From Marinobacterium iners (lineage in GTDB: Bacteria > Pseudomonadota > Gammaproteobacteria > Pseudomonadales > Balneatricaceae), in NCBI RefSeq assembly GCF_017310015.1, contig NZ_CP022297.1, forward strand, positions 620,001 to 684,000: a stretch of DNA of 64,000 nucleotides. The letters run 5' to 3'. Numbering within the stretch: the stretch's first letter is position 1; each line of letters opens with the position of its first letter. The notes under the pieces are model-generated. The model was given only the letters and a program-made list of their open reading frames with translations. It did not search any database and was not told where the DNA came from. Of the stretch, positions 10,818 through 18,671 are shown piece after piece. Both the position numbers and the translations under genes were made by a program.

Positions 10818-11261
10818 TTAGAGTTTCTGCTTCACCAGGCCGGAGATGCTGCCCATGTCGGCGCGGCCCTGAACCTGGGGTTTGACGAGTGCCATCACTT
10901 TGCCCATATCCTGCATCGAGCTTGCGCCTGATGCGGCGATGGCGTCATCAATTATCTGAGCGATCTCAGTATCACTGAGTGGCTGCGGCAGGAAAGTTTT
11001 AATCACCTCCAGCTCCTGCTGCTCCTTTTCTGCCAGCTCCGGGCGCTCAGCCGCCAGGTACTGGGTAATGGAGTCTTTTCTCTGCTTCTGCATCTTGTCC
11101 ATCACGGCCAGAATGCGTTCATCGTTGAGCTCAACACGCTCATCGACTTCGACACGCTGTATCTCGGCCTGAATCATGCGGATCGTACCAAGGCGAACCT
11201 TGTCCTTTGCGCGCATGGCATCTTTCATCTGTTCTGTCAGTGTACTTTTCAGATCAGACAT
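10818..11261 (-). CDS. yqeY: YqeY/GatB-domain protein
   Basis: 147-residue protein of the YqeY family, related to the tRNA-binding tail of GatB. It shows the family's N-terminal MKDAMRAKDKVRLGTIRMI segment and C-terminal GKVMALVKPQVQGRADM segment. It sits between rpsU and dnaG, a placement common in pseudomonads and other gamma-proteobacteria. The biochemical role is not established; a link to amidotransferase or tRNA handling is only family inference. The ATG at 11261 has a GGAG upstream. Confidence 0.9.
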   Translation of the reverse strand: MSDLKSTLTEQMKDAMRAKDKVRLGTIRMIQAEIQRVEVDERVELNDERILAVMDKMQKQRKDSITQYLAAERPELAEKEQQELEVIKTFLPQPLSDTEIAQIIDDAIAASGASSMQDMGKVMALVKPQVQGRADMGSISGLVKQKL

Positions 11262-11306
11262 TCAAGAGGCTCCGGTGGCAGTGAGTTCAGATGCTAAAAC
11301 GTCAAA

Positions 11307-11522
11307 TCAGTACAGACGTACGCGGCGTGAAGTTTCGCGCTGCAGCTTCTTGGCATGACGCTTAACGGCAGCAGCAGCCTTACGCTTGCGAACGGAAGTG
11401 GGCTTTTCATAGCATTCACGACGACGTACTTCAGCCAGGATGCCGGCTTTTTCGCAAGAACGCTTGAAACGACGCAGAGCAACGTCAAACGGCTCGTTGT
11501 CTTTTACTTTAACCTGAGGCAT
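11307..11522 (-). CDS. rpsU: 30S ribosomal protein S21
   Basis: Small-subunit protein that supports base pairing between mRNA leaders and 16S rRNA. 71 residues, strongly basic, with the conserved [17 protein letters not shown] start and the [10 protein letters not shown] segment. A strong AGGAG lies just before the ATG. It heads the rpsU-yqeY-dnaG-rpoD operon and is preceded by a good sigma-70 promoter. Confidence 0.98.
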   Translation of the reverse strand: MPQVKVKDNEPFDVALRRFKRSCEKAGILAEVRRRECYEKPTSVRKRKAAAAVKRHAKKLQRETSRRVRLY

Positions 11523-11599
11523 TCAGAGTCTCCTGAATCTGTAAGGAAATTGGATTTTCTCCCCGCTCGGATCAGGGATCCCTGGCAAGAAGGCCGCAT

Positions 11600-11628
11600 A
11601 TTTTATTAAGCCCGGGCTGTGGTGTAAA
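11600..11628 (-). promoter_or_regulatory. Sigma-70 promoter of the rpsU operon
   Basis: On the minus strand TTTACA (11628-11623) is followed by a 17-nt spacer and TAAAAT (11605-11600), about 78 bp upstream of the rpsU start. Both hexamers are close to consensus. Confidence 0.6.
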
Positions 11629-11705
11629 GCAAAGACCCGTGAATTTTGCCTCTATCTGAAGGATAATGCCGTCTATATTGCAACTGCGTTGTCGAAGAGG
11701 CTGTT

Positions 11706-12734
11706 ATGCGAGTGCTGGGAATTGAGACATCCTGTGATGAAACCGGTGTGGCGGTGTACGACAGCAAGCAGGGATTGCTGTCGGATGCGCTGTATAGCCA
11801 GGTCAAAATGCACGCCGAATATGGTGGCGTTGTGCCTGAACTGGCGTCTCGTGACCATGTGCGCAAACTGCTGCCGCTGATCCGCGAAGTGATGGCGAAG
11901 GCGGATTTGACGCTGGCCGATCTGGATGGCGTAGCCTATACCTCTGGCCCAGGGCTGATCGGTGCGCTGATGGTGGGCGCCTCAACCGGCCGTGCGCTGG
12001 CGCTTGGGCTGGGAGTACCTGCGATTGGGGTGCATCATATGGAAGGCCATCTGTTGGCGCCGATGCTGGAAGAACAGCCTCCGGCCTTCCCCTTTGTGGC
12101 ACTGCTGGTGTCGGGTGGTCACACACAGTTGGTACGTGTGGATGGTATCGGTCGTTACGAACTGCTGGGTGAGTCCTTGGATGATGCCGCTGGTGAAGCT
12201 TTCGACAAGGCAGCCAAGATGTTGGGTCTTGATTACCCGGGCGGCCCCTTGATCGCCAAACTGGCACAGCAGGGGGATCGCAGTCGCTACCGTTTTCCGC
12301 GGCCCATGACCGATCGCCCCGGGCTGGAGTTCAGTTTTTCGGGACTGAAGACCTTTACCCTGAATACGGCCAACGCCGCACGAGATGAACTGGGCCGGAT
12401 CGATCCGCAGACATTGGCGGATATCGCCTGTGCGTTTGAGGATGCGGTGGTGGATACGTTGGCGATCAAGTGCAAGCGCGCCCTGCAGCAAACGGGTTTG
12501 AAGCAGTTGGTTATTGCCGGTGGGGTCAGTGCCAACCGGCATCTGCGTGAAAAACTGGGTGCCATGGTGCAAAAGGAGCGTGCAGAGCTGTTTTACGCTC
12601 GTCCCGAATTCTGTACCGATAATGGTGCGATGATTGCATATGCCGGTTGTCAGCGGCTGTTGGCAGGACAGCAGGCTGATCTGACCATCCAGTGCCGACC
12701 GCGTTGGCCACTGGATACGCTGGATGCGATTTAA
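11706..12734 (+). CDS. tsaD: tRNA threonylcarbamoyladenosine transferase subunit TsaD
   Basis: Transfers the threonylcarbamoyl group to A37 of ANN-decoding tRNAs together with TsaB and TsaE. 342 residues of the ASKHA fold: N-terminal [15 protein letters not shown], iron-binding HxxxH motif (HHMEGH, about residues 111-116), [10 protein letters not shown] phosphate loop and C-terminal [12 protein letters not shown]. Full length with no indels. Divergent from rpsU, a classic gamma-proteobacterial arrangement. Its last 4 bp overlap the plsY stop on the other strand. Confidence 0.98.
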   Translation: MRVLGIETSCDETGVAVYDSKQGLLSDALYSQVKMHAEYGGVVPELASRDHVRKLLPLIREVMAKADLTLADLDGVAYTSGPGLIGALMVGASTGRALALGLGVPAIGVHHMEGHLLAPMLEEQPPAFPFVALLVSGGHTQLVRVDGIGRYELLGESLDDAAGEAFDKAAKMLGLDYPGGPLIAKLAQQGDRSRYRFPRPMTDRPGLEFSFSGLKTFTLNTANAARDELGRIDPQTLADIACAFEDAVVDTLAIKCKRALQQTGLKQLVIAGGVSANRHLREKLGAMVQKERAELFYARPEFCTDNGAMIAYAGCQRLLAGQQADLTIQCRPRWPLDTLDAI

Positions 12735-13303
12735 AAGCGGTGTTCTCGACCGCTTATCAGCTTGCGGAGGTTGCTGCTGTGACGCAGCAGCAACAGCAGG
12801 CAGGTGATACTGATCGACCAGATCAGTTCGGGCAACAGCAACAGGCAGAGCAGGGGTGTCAGCAGGGCGGTGGCGATGGATGCCAATGACGAAATGCGGC
12901 TCAGTCCAAAAAGGATCCCCCAGCATGCCAGCTGAATCAGTGCCAGAGGCCAGTGCAGTACCAGCATGGCGCCAAGCGTAGTGGCGACACCCTTGCCGCC
13001 GCGCAGGCTGCTGAAAAACGGAAACAGATGGCCGCAGACCGCAGCCAGCAAACACCAGCCCTGCAGCTGCAGTGAGGCACCGGACAGCAGAGCCAGCAGC
13101 ACGGCCAGTGAGCCCTTGCCGAGATCGCCTGCCAGCGTCAGGATGGCGGCTTCTCGGCCACCTGTCCGAAGCACGTTGGTGGCGCCGGGGTTGCCGGAGC
13201 CACTCTGGCGAGGGTCTGGCAGCCCCATTGCACGACAGACCAGCACAGCACTTGAAAAAGAGCCGAGCAGGTAGGCGCACAACAGCAGCCAGAATTCAAA
13301 CAT
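12731..13303 (-). CDS. plsY: Glycerol-3-phosphate acyltransferase PlsY
   Basis: Integral membrane enzyme that moves the acyl group of acyl-phosphate to glycerol-3-phosphate in phospholipid synthesis. About 190 residues with five predicted membrane segments and the family motifs [12 protein letters not shown] and [11 protein letters not shown] place the start at the ATG at 13303 (MFEFWLLL), which matches the family N-terminus and has GGA seven bases upstream. An in-frame ATG at 13327 with AAGGA only 3 bases away would add eight residues. Convergent with tsaD and divergent from folB. Confidence 0.95.
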   Translation of the reverse strand: MFEFWLLLCAYLLGSFSSAVLVCRAMGLPDPRQSGSGNPGATNVLRTGGREAAILTLAGDLGKGSLAVLLALLSGASLQLQGWCLLAAVCGHLFPFFSSLRGGKGVATTLGAMLVLHWPLALIQLACWGILFGLSRISSLASIATALLTPLLCLLLLPELIWSISITCLLLLLRHSSNLRKLISGREHRF

Positions 13304-13361
13304 GCAGGATTCCAGACGGGCCGGCATCGATCCTTCGCGGAGCGACTGCCAGCGTGGTAAA

Positions 13362-13390
13362 TTAACAACTGCCTCAAATCAAGCATATAC
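13362..13390 (+). promoter_or_regulatory. Possible promoter of folB-folK
   Basis: TTAACA (13362-13367), 17-nt spacer, ATATAC (13385-13390), about 58 bp before the folB ATG in the plsY-folB divergent gap. The -10 match is moderate. Confidence 0.35.
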
Positions 13391-13447
13391 AAGGCGGGTG
13401 TCAGCTACAATGCAACTCTGGCATGCGCCGTACCGACGGGAGTACAG

Positions 13448-13804
13448 ATGGATATCGTCTACATTCGAGAACTGCAGGTTGAAACCGTTATCGGTATTTA
13501 CGACTGGGAGCGTGAAGTGCGCCAGACCGTGAGTCTCGATCTGGAGATGGGGACGGATATTCGTGCAGCTGCCGCCACTGAAGATATCGACAGCACTCTC
13601 AACTACAAGACTGTAGCCAAGCGGCTGATTGCGTTTATTGGCCAGAGTGAATTCCTGCTGGTCGAGACCATGGCCGAAGAGATCGCTCAGATTGTGCAGG
13701 AAGAGTTTAACGTACCCTGGCTGCGGCTGCGCTTGAGCAAGCCCGGCGCCGTACGTGGTGCACGTGATGTGGGGGTGATCATCGAGCGAGGAGAGCGGGG
13801 CTGA
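13448..13804 (+). CDS. folB: Dihydroneopterin aldolase FolB
   Basis: Converts 7,8-dihydroneopterin to 6-hydroxymethyl-dihydropterin in folate synthesis. 118 residues of the tunnelling fold. The conserved VETVIGIYDWERE near residue 15 holds the substrate-binding Glu, LNYKTVAKRL near 55 and the SKPGAVRGARDVGV tail near 100 are family signatures. GGGAGT precedes the ATG at 13448. The stop overlaps the folK start by one base (TGATG), implying coupled translation of two consecutive pathway enzymes. Confidence 0.96.
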   Translation: MDIVYIRELQVETVIGIYDWEREVRQTVSLDLEMGTDIRAAAATEDIDSTLNYKTVAKRLIAFIGQSEFLLVETMAEEIAQIVQEEFNVPWLRLRLSKPGAVRGARDVGVIIERGERG

Positions 13805-14328
13805 TGCACCGGGTTTACCTCAGTCTGGGCAGCAACATCGAGCGTGAGCACTATATTCGCGCTGCGCTTGATGCACTGAGCCGCCGGTTTGGGCATTTGC
13901 AGATTTCGTCGGTGTATGAAAGTGAAGCGGTAGGCTTCAAGGGCGATAACTTCTATAACCTGGTGGTCGGGATTGAAACCGATCTGGATGTGGCCGAGCT
14001 CTCGGCCAGCCTCAAACGGATTGAAGATGATAATGGCCGCGAGCGCAGTGGTCCCCGCTTCAGTGGCCGTACGCTCGATATTGATATCCTGACCTACGAT
14101 GAGTTGACTGAGCCGGTGGCCGGGGTGCAGCTGCCGCGTGACGAAATTCTCAATAACGCCTTTGTGCTGCTGCCGTTGGCCGAAATTGCACCGGATGACC
14201 TGCACCCGGTGCTCCAGCGTCCCTATGCTGAACTCTGGCAGACCTATGATCGGGAGCAGAAGCTGTGGCCGATCAATTTCAGCTGGCATGGGCGAGCCAT
14301 TTCGCGGACAGATTCAGCTGTAGAGTGA
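13804..14328 (+). CDS. folK: 6-hydroxymethyl-7,8-dihydropterin pyrophosphokinase FolK
   Basis: Pyrophosphorylates the FolB product before DHPS condensation. 174 residues: N-terminal LSLGSNIERE, central VGIETDLDV and the ATP/metal loop RFSGRTLDIDILTYD containing the two conserved Asp residues. Start by TGATG overlap with folB. The 3' end overlaps the convergent pteridine reductase gene by 15 bp. Confidence 0.96.
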   Translation: MHRVYLSLGSNIEREHYIRAALDALSRRFGHLQISSVYESEAVGFKGDNFYNLVVGIETDLDVAELSASLKRIEDDNGRERSGPRFSGRTLDIDILTYDELTEPVAGVQLPRDEILNNAFVLLPLAEIAPDDLHPVLQRPYAELWQTYDREQKLWPINFSWHGRAISRTDSAVE

Positions 14329-15051
14329 GCGCCCGCCGTCCACGGCCAATACCTGTCCGGTAACATAACCGGCCTGAGCGAGGTAGAGCACGGCCTGAGC
14401 GATGTCTTCGGGTGAACCGGTGCGGCGTAACAGTGTTTTGGCGAGTACCTGCTCCCGTGCCGTCTCACTCAATGTCGCTTCAGCTTCAGGCCACAGAATG
14501 GGCCCTGGAGCGATACCGTTGACTCGCACTTCAGGGGCCAGCTCCTTTGCCAGGGAATGAGTCATCATTTTCAGACCGGCCTTGGCGATGGAGTAGATCG
14601 GGTAACCATTCAAGCCGCGCTCGGCATGTATATCCACCAGATTGATGATGCAGCCACTGTTGTGTTTCAGCTGCGGAGCCAGCGCAGTGCTCAGGAAGAA
14701 GGGAGCACGCAGGTTGCTGTTGATCAGCTGATCCCAGTCGTCCTGTGTCGCCTGATCCACCGGGGTGGGGTAAAAGCTGGAGGCATTGTTGACCAGCAGA
14801 CCCAAGCGGGTCTCTGTGCCGAGTGTGTCGATCATTCCCTGCAGCTCATCGAGATTGGCCAGATCACACTGCAATAGTCGACAGCTGTCGCCGCGGCGTT
14901 GATTGAGCTGTTCGGACAGTGCGGTAGCAGCTTCGGCCGAATGGCGGTAATGCAGTAACAGATCGTAGCCTGCATCATGCAGACGTTCACAGATGGTTGC
15001 GCCGATCCTGAGTGCGGCACCGGTGACCAGTGCCAGCGGACGTGTGCTCAT
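14314..15051 (-). CDS. Pteridine reductase (short-chain dehydrogenase, FolM-like)
   Basis: 245-residue Rossmann SDR. The cofactor motif is TGAALRIG, i.e. TGxxxRxG, the signature that separates NADPH-dependent pteridine reductases (PTR1, FolM) from ordinary SDRs with TGxxxGxG. Catalytic Tyr and Lys are in YSIAK (about residues 169-173), and NNAS marks the central strand. The likely reaction is reduction of dihydropterins (dihydrobiopterin, dihydromonapterin or dihydrofolate) to tetrahydro forms. Location convergent with folBK fits a pterin role. Precise substrate is inferred only. Confidence 0.85.
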   Translation of the reverse strand: MSTRPLALVTGAALRIGATICERLHDAGYDLLLHYRHSAEAATALSEQLNQRRGDSCRLLQCDLANLDELQGMIDTLGTETRLGLLVNNASSFYPTPVDQATQDDWDQLINSNLRAPFFLSTALAPQLKHNSGCIINLVDIHAERGLNGYPIYSIAKAGLKMMTHSLAKELAPEVRVNGIAPGPILWPEAEATLSETAREQVLAKTLLRRTGSPEDIAQAVLYLAQAGYVTGQVLAVDGGRSLYS

Positions 15052-15057
15052 GGCATT

Positions 15058-16179
15058 TTACTCCTTGTACCGCGCGCAGATTCCAGCCTGCTGTCGGGCC
15101 AGCTCCTCTCCCAGAGCCTTGCCGCTGAAGCCCTGCTCAATCAGCGTGCGGGTATCCACTTCAGACAACTGCATCAGCTGTCGCTGCAGAGCGGCTTCCC
15201 GCTTTACCGGCATGACGTGGATATGTCGGGCCAGCTGCAGAAGCGTAGGCATGAGAGCAGGGCGCCTGATCAGGTCCAGTTGTTTCAGCAGCTGTAGCCG
15301 TGCGTTGCCGTCAAGCCGGTCAAACTGATACAGACCGTTTATACCCTGGCGCAGTTTCAGTGCCAGATCGCGCATCCGGTTGGGTACGCGGTGCTGGCTG
15401 CAAAAATTACCGATAATGTCGCAGGCCTGTTCTGGCAGTATCGATTCGGTGGCCTGGTACAGCAGCAGAGCCAACGCCATGGCTGGTCGTGCGTCGGTAT
15501 CGGCCAAACCAGACAGACGCTGAGCCAATCGATTGGTGTCCAGCCCTTCCAGTTGGGGAAAGAGGCTGTCCAGCGCCCCCGTCTTTTGCAGCAGGGCGAA
15601 GTAATGTGCGGGGCTGGAAGTGGCCAGCGCGCGCTCCGTTTCTTGCCAGACGCGTTCGGGCGTCAGGTGGGCAAGTTCATCCCCGGCGCTGAGTTCGCGC
15701 ATCAGTGCCAGCGTTTCGTCAGCAACCTGAAAGCCAAGATCGGCGAAGCGGGCATAGAAGCGCGCCACTCGCAGTACTCGCAGCGGGTCTTCACTGAAGG
15801 CCGGTGAAACGTGGCGCAGCATCCGCGTCTTGATGTCATCCTGACCGTGCCAGGGGTCGTGCAGCGTGCCGTCTTCCGCTTCCGCGATGGCGTTGACGGT
15901 CAGGTCGCGGCGGCGCAGGTCTTCTTCGAGTGTAACATCCGGGCTGGTATGGAACTGGAAGCCGGTATACCCCTTGCCGCTTTTGCGTTCGGTACGGGCC
16001 AGAGCGTATTCCTCACCGGTATCCGGATGCAAAAACACGGGAAAATCACGTCCGACCGGTTTGAAACCCCGACCCAGCATTTCGTCCGGAGTGGCGCCGA
16101 CCACCACCCAATCTCTGTCCTTGACCTCAAGCCCCAACAGTCGATCCCTGACTGCGCCGCCGACCAGATAAATCTGCAT
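15058..16179 (-). CDS. cca: CCA-adding tRNA nucleotidyltransferase
   Basis: Adds or repairs the 3' CCA of tRNAs. About 373 residues with the class II nucleotidyltransferase head (YLVGGAVRDRLLG; DRDWVVVG with metal Asp pair), RRDLTVNAIA, and the template motif EDPLRVLRVARF. The C-terminal HD phosphohydrolase motif of the ~410-residue E. coli enzyme (HDLGKG) is not present, so the 2'-nucleotidase/phosphatase functions are probably missing. The ATG at 16179 overlaps the upstream rhodanese stop (TGATG); an in-frame ATG at 16203 is less likely. It ends 6 bp before the pteridine reductase start. Confidence 0.96.
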   Translation of the reverse strand: MQIYLVGGAVRDRLLGLEVKDRDWVVVGATPDEMLGRGFKPVGRDFPVFLHPDTGEEYALARTERKSGKGYTGFQFHTSPDVTLEEDLRRRDLTVNAIAEAEDGTLHDPWHGQDDIKTRMLRHVSPAFSEDPLRVLRVARFYARFADLGFQVADETLALMRELSAGDELAHLTPERVWQETERALATSSPAHYFALLQKTGALDSLFPQLEGLDTNRLAQRLSGLADTDARPAMALALLLYQATESILPEQACDIIGNFCSQHRVPNRMRDLALKLRQGINGLYQFDRLDGNARLQLLKQLDLIRRPALMPTLLQLARHIHVMPVKREAALQRQLMQLSEVDTRTLIEQGFSGKALGEELARQQAGICARYKE

Positions 16180-16496
16180 CAGCGGCTGCAACGGTCCGGG
16201 CACTGTGCGCGCCAGGCTTCAAAACCACCGTCCAGGCTACAGACCTGTTCAAACCCTTGATGTGCCAGATAAGCGGCTGCCGACTGACTGCTGATGCCGT
16301 GGTAGCAGCAGACAATCAAGGGCTGGTCAAAGTCTGCCTGTGCAAGGTACTCCGGCAGGTTGTGGTTGCTGAGGTTGGTTGCATCGCGGATGTGAAGCTC
16401 GTTGAAGCTGGTTTCATCGCGGATATCGACTACCTGTGCACCCTGGTCGATCAGGTCACAGGCTTCGGTGATGTTGATACAGCGGTACTCGCTCAC
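16179..16496 (-). CDS. glpE: GlpE-like thiosulfate sulfurtransferase (rhodanese)
   Basis: Single-domain rhodanese of 105 residues, the size of E. coli GlpE. The active-site loop is CCYHGISS with catalytic Cys64 (GlpE has CYHGNSS). VVDIRDE and GGFEAWR are the other rhodanese signatures. It lies between apaH (3-bp gap) and cca (1-bp overlap), consistent with one minus-strand transcription unit. Substrate is presumed thiosulfate or a low-molecular-weight persulfide donor; the gene name is by domain and size. Confidence 0.88.
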   Translation of the reverse strand: MSEYRCINITEACDLIDQGAQVVDIRDETSFNELHIRDATNLSNHNLPEYLAQADFDQPLIVCCYHGISSQSAAAYLAHQGFEQVCSLDGGFEAWRAQCPDRCSR

Positions 16497-16499
16497 GTG

Positions 16500-17321
16500 T
16501 CAGTCTCCGGGTGTTGGGTGGTCAGTGCAGGGTTGGCTGAACAGCTGGCCATCATCCAGGCGCAGTGCGCTTAGGGCGTTACCCCATACGCAGCCGGTAT
16601 CGAGCGAGATGCTGCGCTCATTGCGATGATGCCCCAGTGCAGCCCAGTGGCCGTACAGTTGTATGCGTTTGAGTGGTTTGGCCGGCGGCAGTTCAAACCA
16701 GGGGCGAAAACCGTTGGGCGCCTCTTCAGGGCGGCCGCTGGCACTGAATTCCAGCCGCCCTTCGGTCGTGATGAAGCGCATTCGGGTCAAATAATTGGTG
16801 ATACAGCGCAAACGCGCGGGTCCCTTGAGGTCGTCCTGCCAAAGATCAGGCTGGTTGCCGTACATATTGGCAAAAAAACGTTCGGCTCTGTCGCTTTGGA
16901 GCACAGCTTCAAGCTCGGCAGCCAGATTGCGGGCAGTTTTCAGACTCCAGATATGAGGAATGCCGGCGTGGGTCATGACGTAGCCCAGCGACTTGTCATC
17001 GTGCAGCAGGGGGCGGTGTTGCAGCCAGTGCATCAGCTCATCCCGGTCGGGTGCGGCCAGAATCGGTTCCAGTGTGGAGTTTGCTTTCTTTCCGTTGCCA
17101 TTGTGCAGGGCCAGCAGGTGCAGGTCGTGGTTGCCCAGTACACAGACAGCGCGATCCCCCAAACTTTTGACAAAGCGCAGGCATTGCAGTGAACCGGGAC
17201 CACGGTTGACCAGATCGCCAGTAAACCAGAGTTGATCCTGGTCGTTGAAGTTGATCTGCTCAAGAAGCTGCATCAATTCGTTATAACAGCCCTGCAGATC
17301 ACCAATTGCGTAGGTCGCCAT
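16500..17321 (-). CDS. apaH: Diadenosine tetraphosphatase ApaH
   Basis: Symmetrically hydrolyses Ap4A to two ADP. 273 residues, metallophosphoesterase motifs in order: GDLQGCYNE (residues 7-15), GDLVNRGPGS (about 35-44), GNHDLHLLAL (about 63-72), HAGI (about 118) and the Cys/Arg-rich C-terminal. Usually near rsmA-apaG; here rsmA-apaG sits about 23 kb away and apaH leads the glpE-cca group. Length and motifs are normal. Confidence 0.97.
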   Translation of the reverse strand: MATYAIGDLQGCYNELMQLLEQINFNDQDQLWFTGDLVNRGPGSLQCLRFVKSLGDRAVCVLGNHDLHLLALHNGNGKKANSTLEPILAAPDRDELMHWLQHRPLLHDDKSLGYVMTHAGIPHIWSLKTARNLAAELEAVLQSDRAERFFANMYGNQPDLWQDDLKGPARLRCITNYLTRMRFITTEGRLEFSASGRPEEAPNGFRPWFELPPAKPLKRIQLYGHWAALGHHRNERSISLDTGCVWGNALSALRLDDGQLFSQPCTDHPTPGD

Positions 17322-17395
17322 TTAGGCTCCAAAACAGTGATACAGGTGGGCATGATAACGGAAGCGGGTACTGATCTGAAACCCGACGGCAGTTG

Positions 17396-17420
17396 AAAAA
17401 AAGAGGCCCCGCAGGGCCCC
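17396..17420 (-). terminator. Terminator of the TorF-like porin gene
   Basis: GGCCC (17405-17409) and GGGCC (17414-17418) form a short GC stem; on the minus strand it is followed by TC and seven T residues (17402-17396). It lies 44 bp past the porin stop. Confidence 0.7.
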
Positions 17421-17463
17421 AAGATAACCTTAGTATGTTCAGTAACGCAGAGGAGATGTCTGA

Positions 17464-18105
17464 TCAGAGATCGAAGGTCTTGCTGATGGTGAAGACAAAT
17501 TCGGAGTCTTTCTCGCCATCGCCGTCGAGTTCAGTGTCCAACTGTTTGATGAATGCCAGGCTCATGTCCAGGCCCTGAATAGTTGTACCGTAACCGGCTT
17601 CAACGTAGTCACCGTCATAGTCTTCACCGAATACACCATAGGTCAGGTAGGCGCCTTCGTATTCACCTGTCAGGCTGAAGAAGGTGTAGTCGGCGTCATC
17701 ACCTGCGCCGTCAACATTTTCACGGCCAAGGACAAACTGGGCGCTCAGAAATTTGTAACCGCCGCCCAGGATGAGTTCATGGTAATCGGATGCATCATCA
17801 ACAGTGTAGAAGTAGCCAGCGTAGCCTACATCGTAGGTGAAGTCGCCGATTTCACCGGCGTAGCCACCGTAGAGATCGTATTCGATTTCAGCATCGTCCA
17901 GCTGAGCACCCCAGGTGCCGACGTAGAAACCATTACCGAAGTCATAGTCCGCACCAGCCATCAGGCTGGCGTTGTTGCCGGTCTGATCAATGCCACGGAA
18001 CCAGTAGTCGCTCATGGCGCCCACGTTGACCGACAGTTCAGCGCTTGCGGCAGCGGATGCAGTCAGCAGGCCGGCAGCGATCAGAGATTTGGTCAGCTTT
18101 TTCAT
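17464..18105 (-). CDS. TorF-like outer-membrane protein (Gcw_chp family)
   Basis: 213-residue exported protein. A signal peptide (KKLTKSLIAAGLLTASAAASA) ends near residue 22. The mature part has alternating aromatic/Gly beta strands (VGAMSDYWFRGIDQTG, YVGTWGAQLDD, ELILGGGYKF, EAGYGTTI) and a terminal Phe-Asp-Leu, typical of small outer-membrane barrels of the TIGR02001 family. It is Asp/Glu-rich and acidic. Two ATGs (18108 and 18105) follow AAGGGG; the second has better spacing. Single-gene unit with its own promoter region and terminator. Transport substrate unknown. Confidence 0.8.
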   Translation of the reverse strand: MKKLTKSLIAAGLLTASAAASAELSVNVGAMSDYWFRGIDQTGNNASLMAGADYDFGNGFYVGTWGAQLDDAEIEYDLYGGYAGEIGDFTYDVGYAGYFYTVDDASDYHELILGGGYKFLSAQFVLGRENVDGAGDDADYTFFSLTGEYEGAYLTYGVFGEDYDGDYVEAGYGTTIQGLDMSLAFIKQLDTELDGDGEKDSEFVFTISKTFDL

Positions 18106-18108
18106 CAT

Positions 18109-18460
18109 ATTCCCCTTACAGTCTCTTGAAATAGCAAGTCGGGCATTGAGTGCCGCTTGTTGATCCTGTAAAAGCGAAAGCTGTGCCAGTGTTGATAAAT
18201 ACAAATATTTACAATGTGTTACATGGATATGACAATGTTGTGCTCTTGATTTGTGCACCAATAAAACGCACTCGGCTCCAGGAGTGTGCAGCCGTTGGCA
18301 ATCGTGAGGGCAGGTGATCCAGTTAAAAATGTATTTTGAACAATTCGACACAACCTAAAGGGTTATTGCTTCGCTTTTGATACTAAAGTAGTGTCTTTTC
18401 ATGGCTGCATTCTCAGTGAGTCACTGTACGCCCAGCAGGAGATCTCGGTTGAAGATCAAC
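18109..18460. other. Upstream region of the porin gene and of the IS66-disrupted frame
   Basis: No coding frame recognised. The first ~130 bp are AT-rich promoter-like sequence for the minus-strand porin. The rest would drive the plus-strand small frame at 18461, but no consensus promoter is evident. Confidence 0.5.
18206..18235 (-). promoter_or_regulatory. Possible promoter of the TorF-like gene
   Basis: Minus-strand TTGTCA (18235-18230), 18-nt spacer, TAAATA (18211-18206), about 100 bp upstream of the start, in a markedly AT-rich stretch. Confidence 0.3.
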
Positions 18461-18641
18461 ATGCCGGTTACACAACAAGAAGAAACGTTTTCAGATAGTG
18501 CTAATATTCTTTCTACTCTGTTGATCGTCTGGACCATGTAACCCTGGCGAGAGCTTGCTGCCGAGGCACAGGTGGCAATTGGTGACCCCGTGGCGCGTTA
18601 TATCTGCACCGGGCGCCATGATGGGATCGGTTGGGTACAAT
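18461..18641 (+). pseudogene. 5' part of a small frame disrupted by IS66 copy 1
   Basis: From ATG 18461 the frame runs 26 codons to TAA (18539-18541), then continues open for 33 codons to the IS66 target site. Joining the two sides of the IS and removing one 8-bp target copy keeps the same frame through 21119-21234. The product is not recognised. Either a nonsense change preceded the insertion, or the gene begins after 18541 at a GTG. Both parts together would give under 100 residues. Confidence 0.45.
18634..18641. repeat. Target-site duplication (left) of IS66 copy 1
   Basis: GGTACAAT at 18634-18641 is repeated exactly at 21111-21118. Eight bases is the usual IS66 duplication length. Confidence 0.9.
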
Positions 18642-18671
18642 GTACACGCCGTTAAAACGACCCACTTGCCC

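Noticed and set aside
9650..10885. 411-codon plus-strand frame opposite dnaG
   Set aside because: Antisense shadow; no motif and no plausible ribosome-binding site.
11982..13280. 432-codon minus-strand frame across tsaD and plsY
   Set aside because: Overlaps two well-supported genes in other frames and has low-complexity, Arg/Gln-rich composition.
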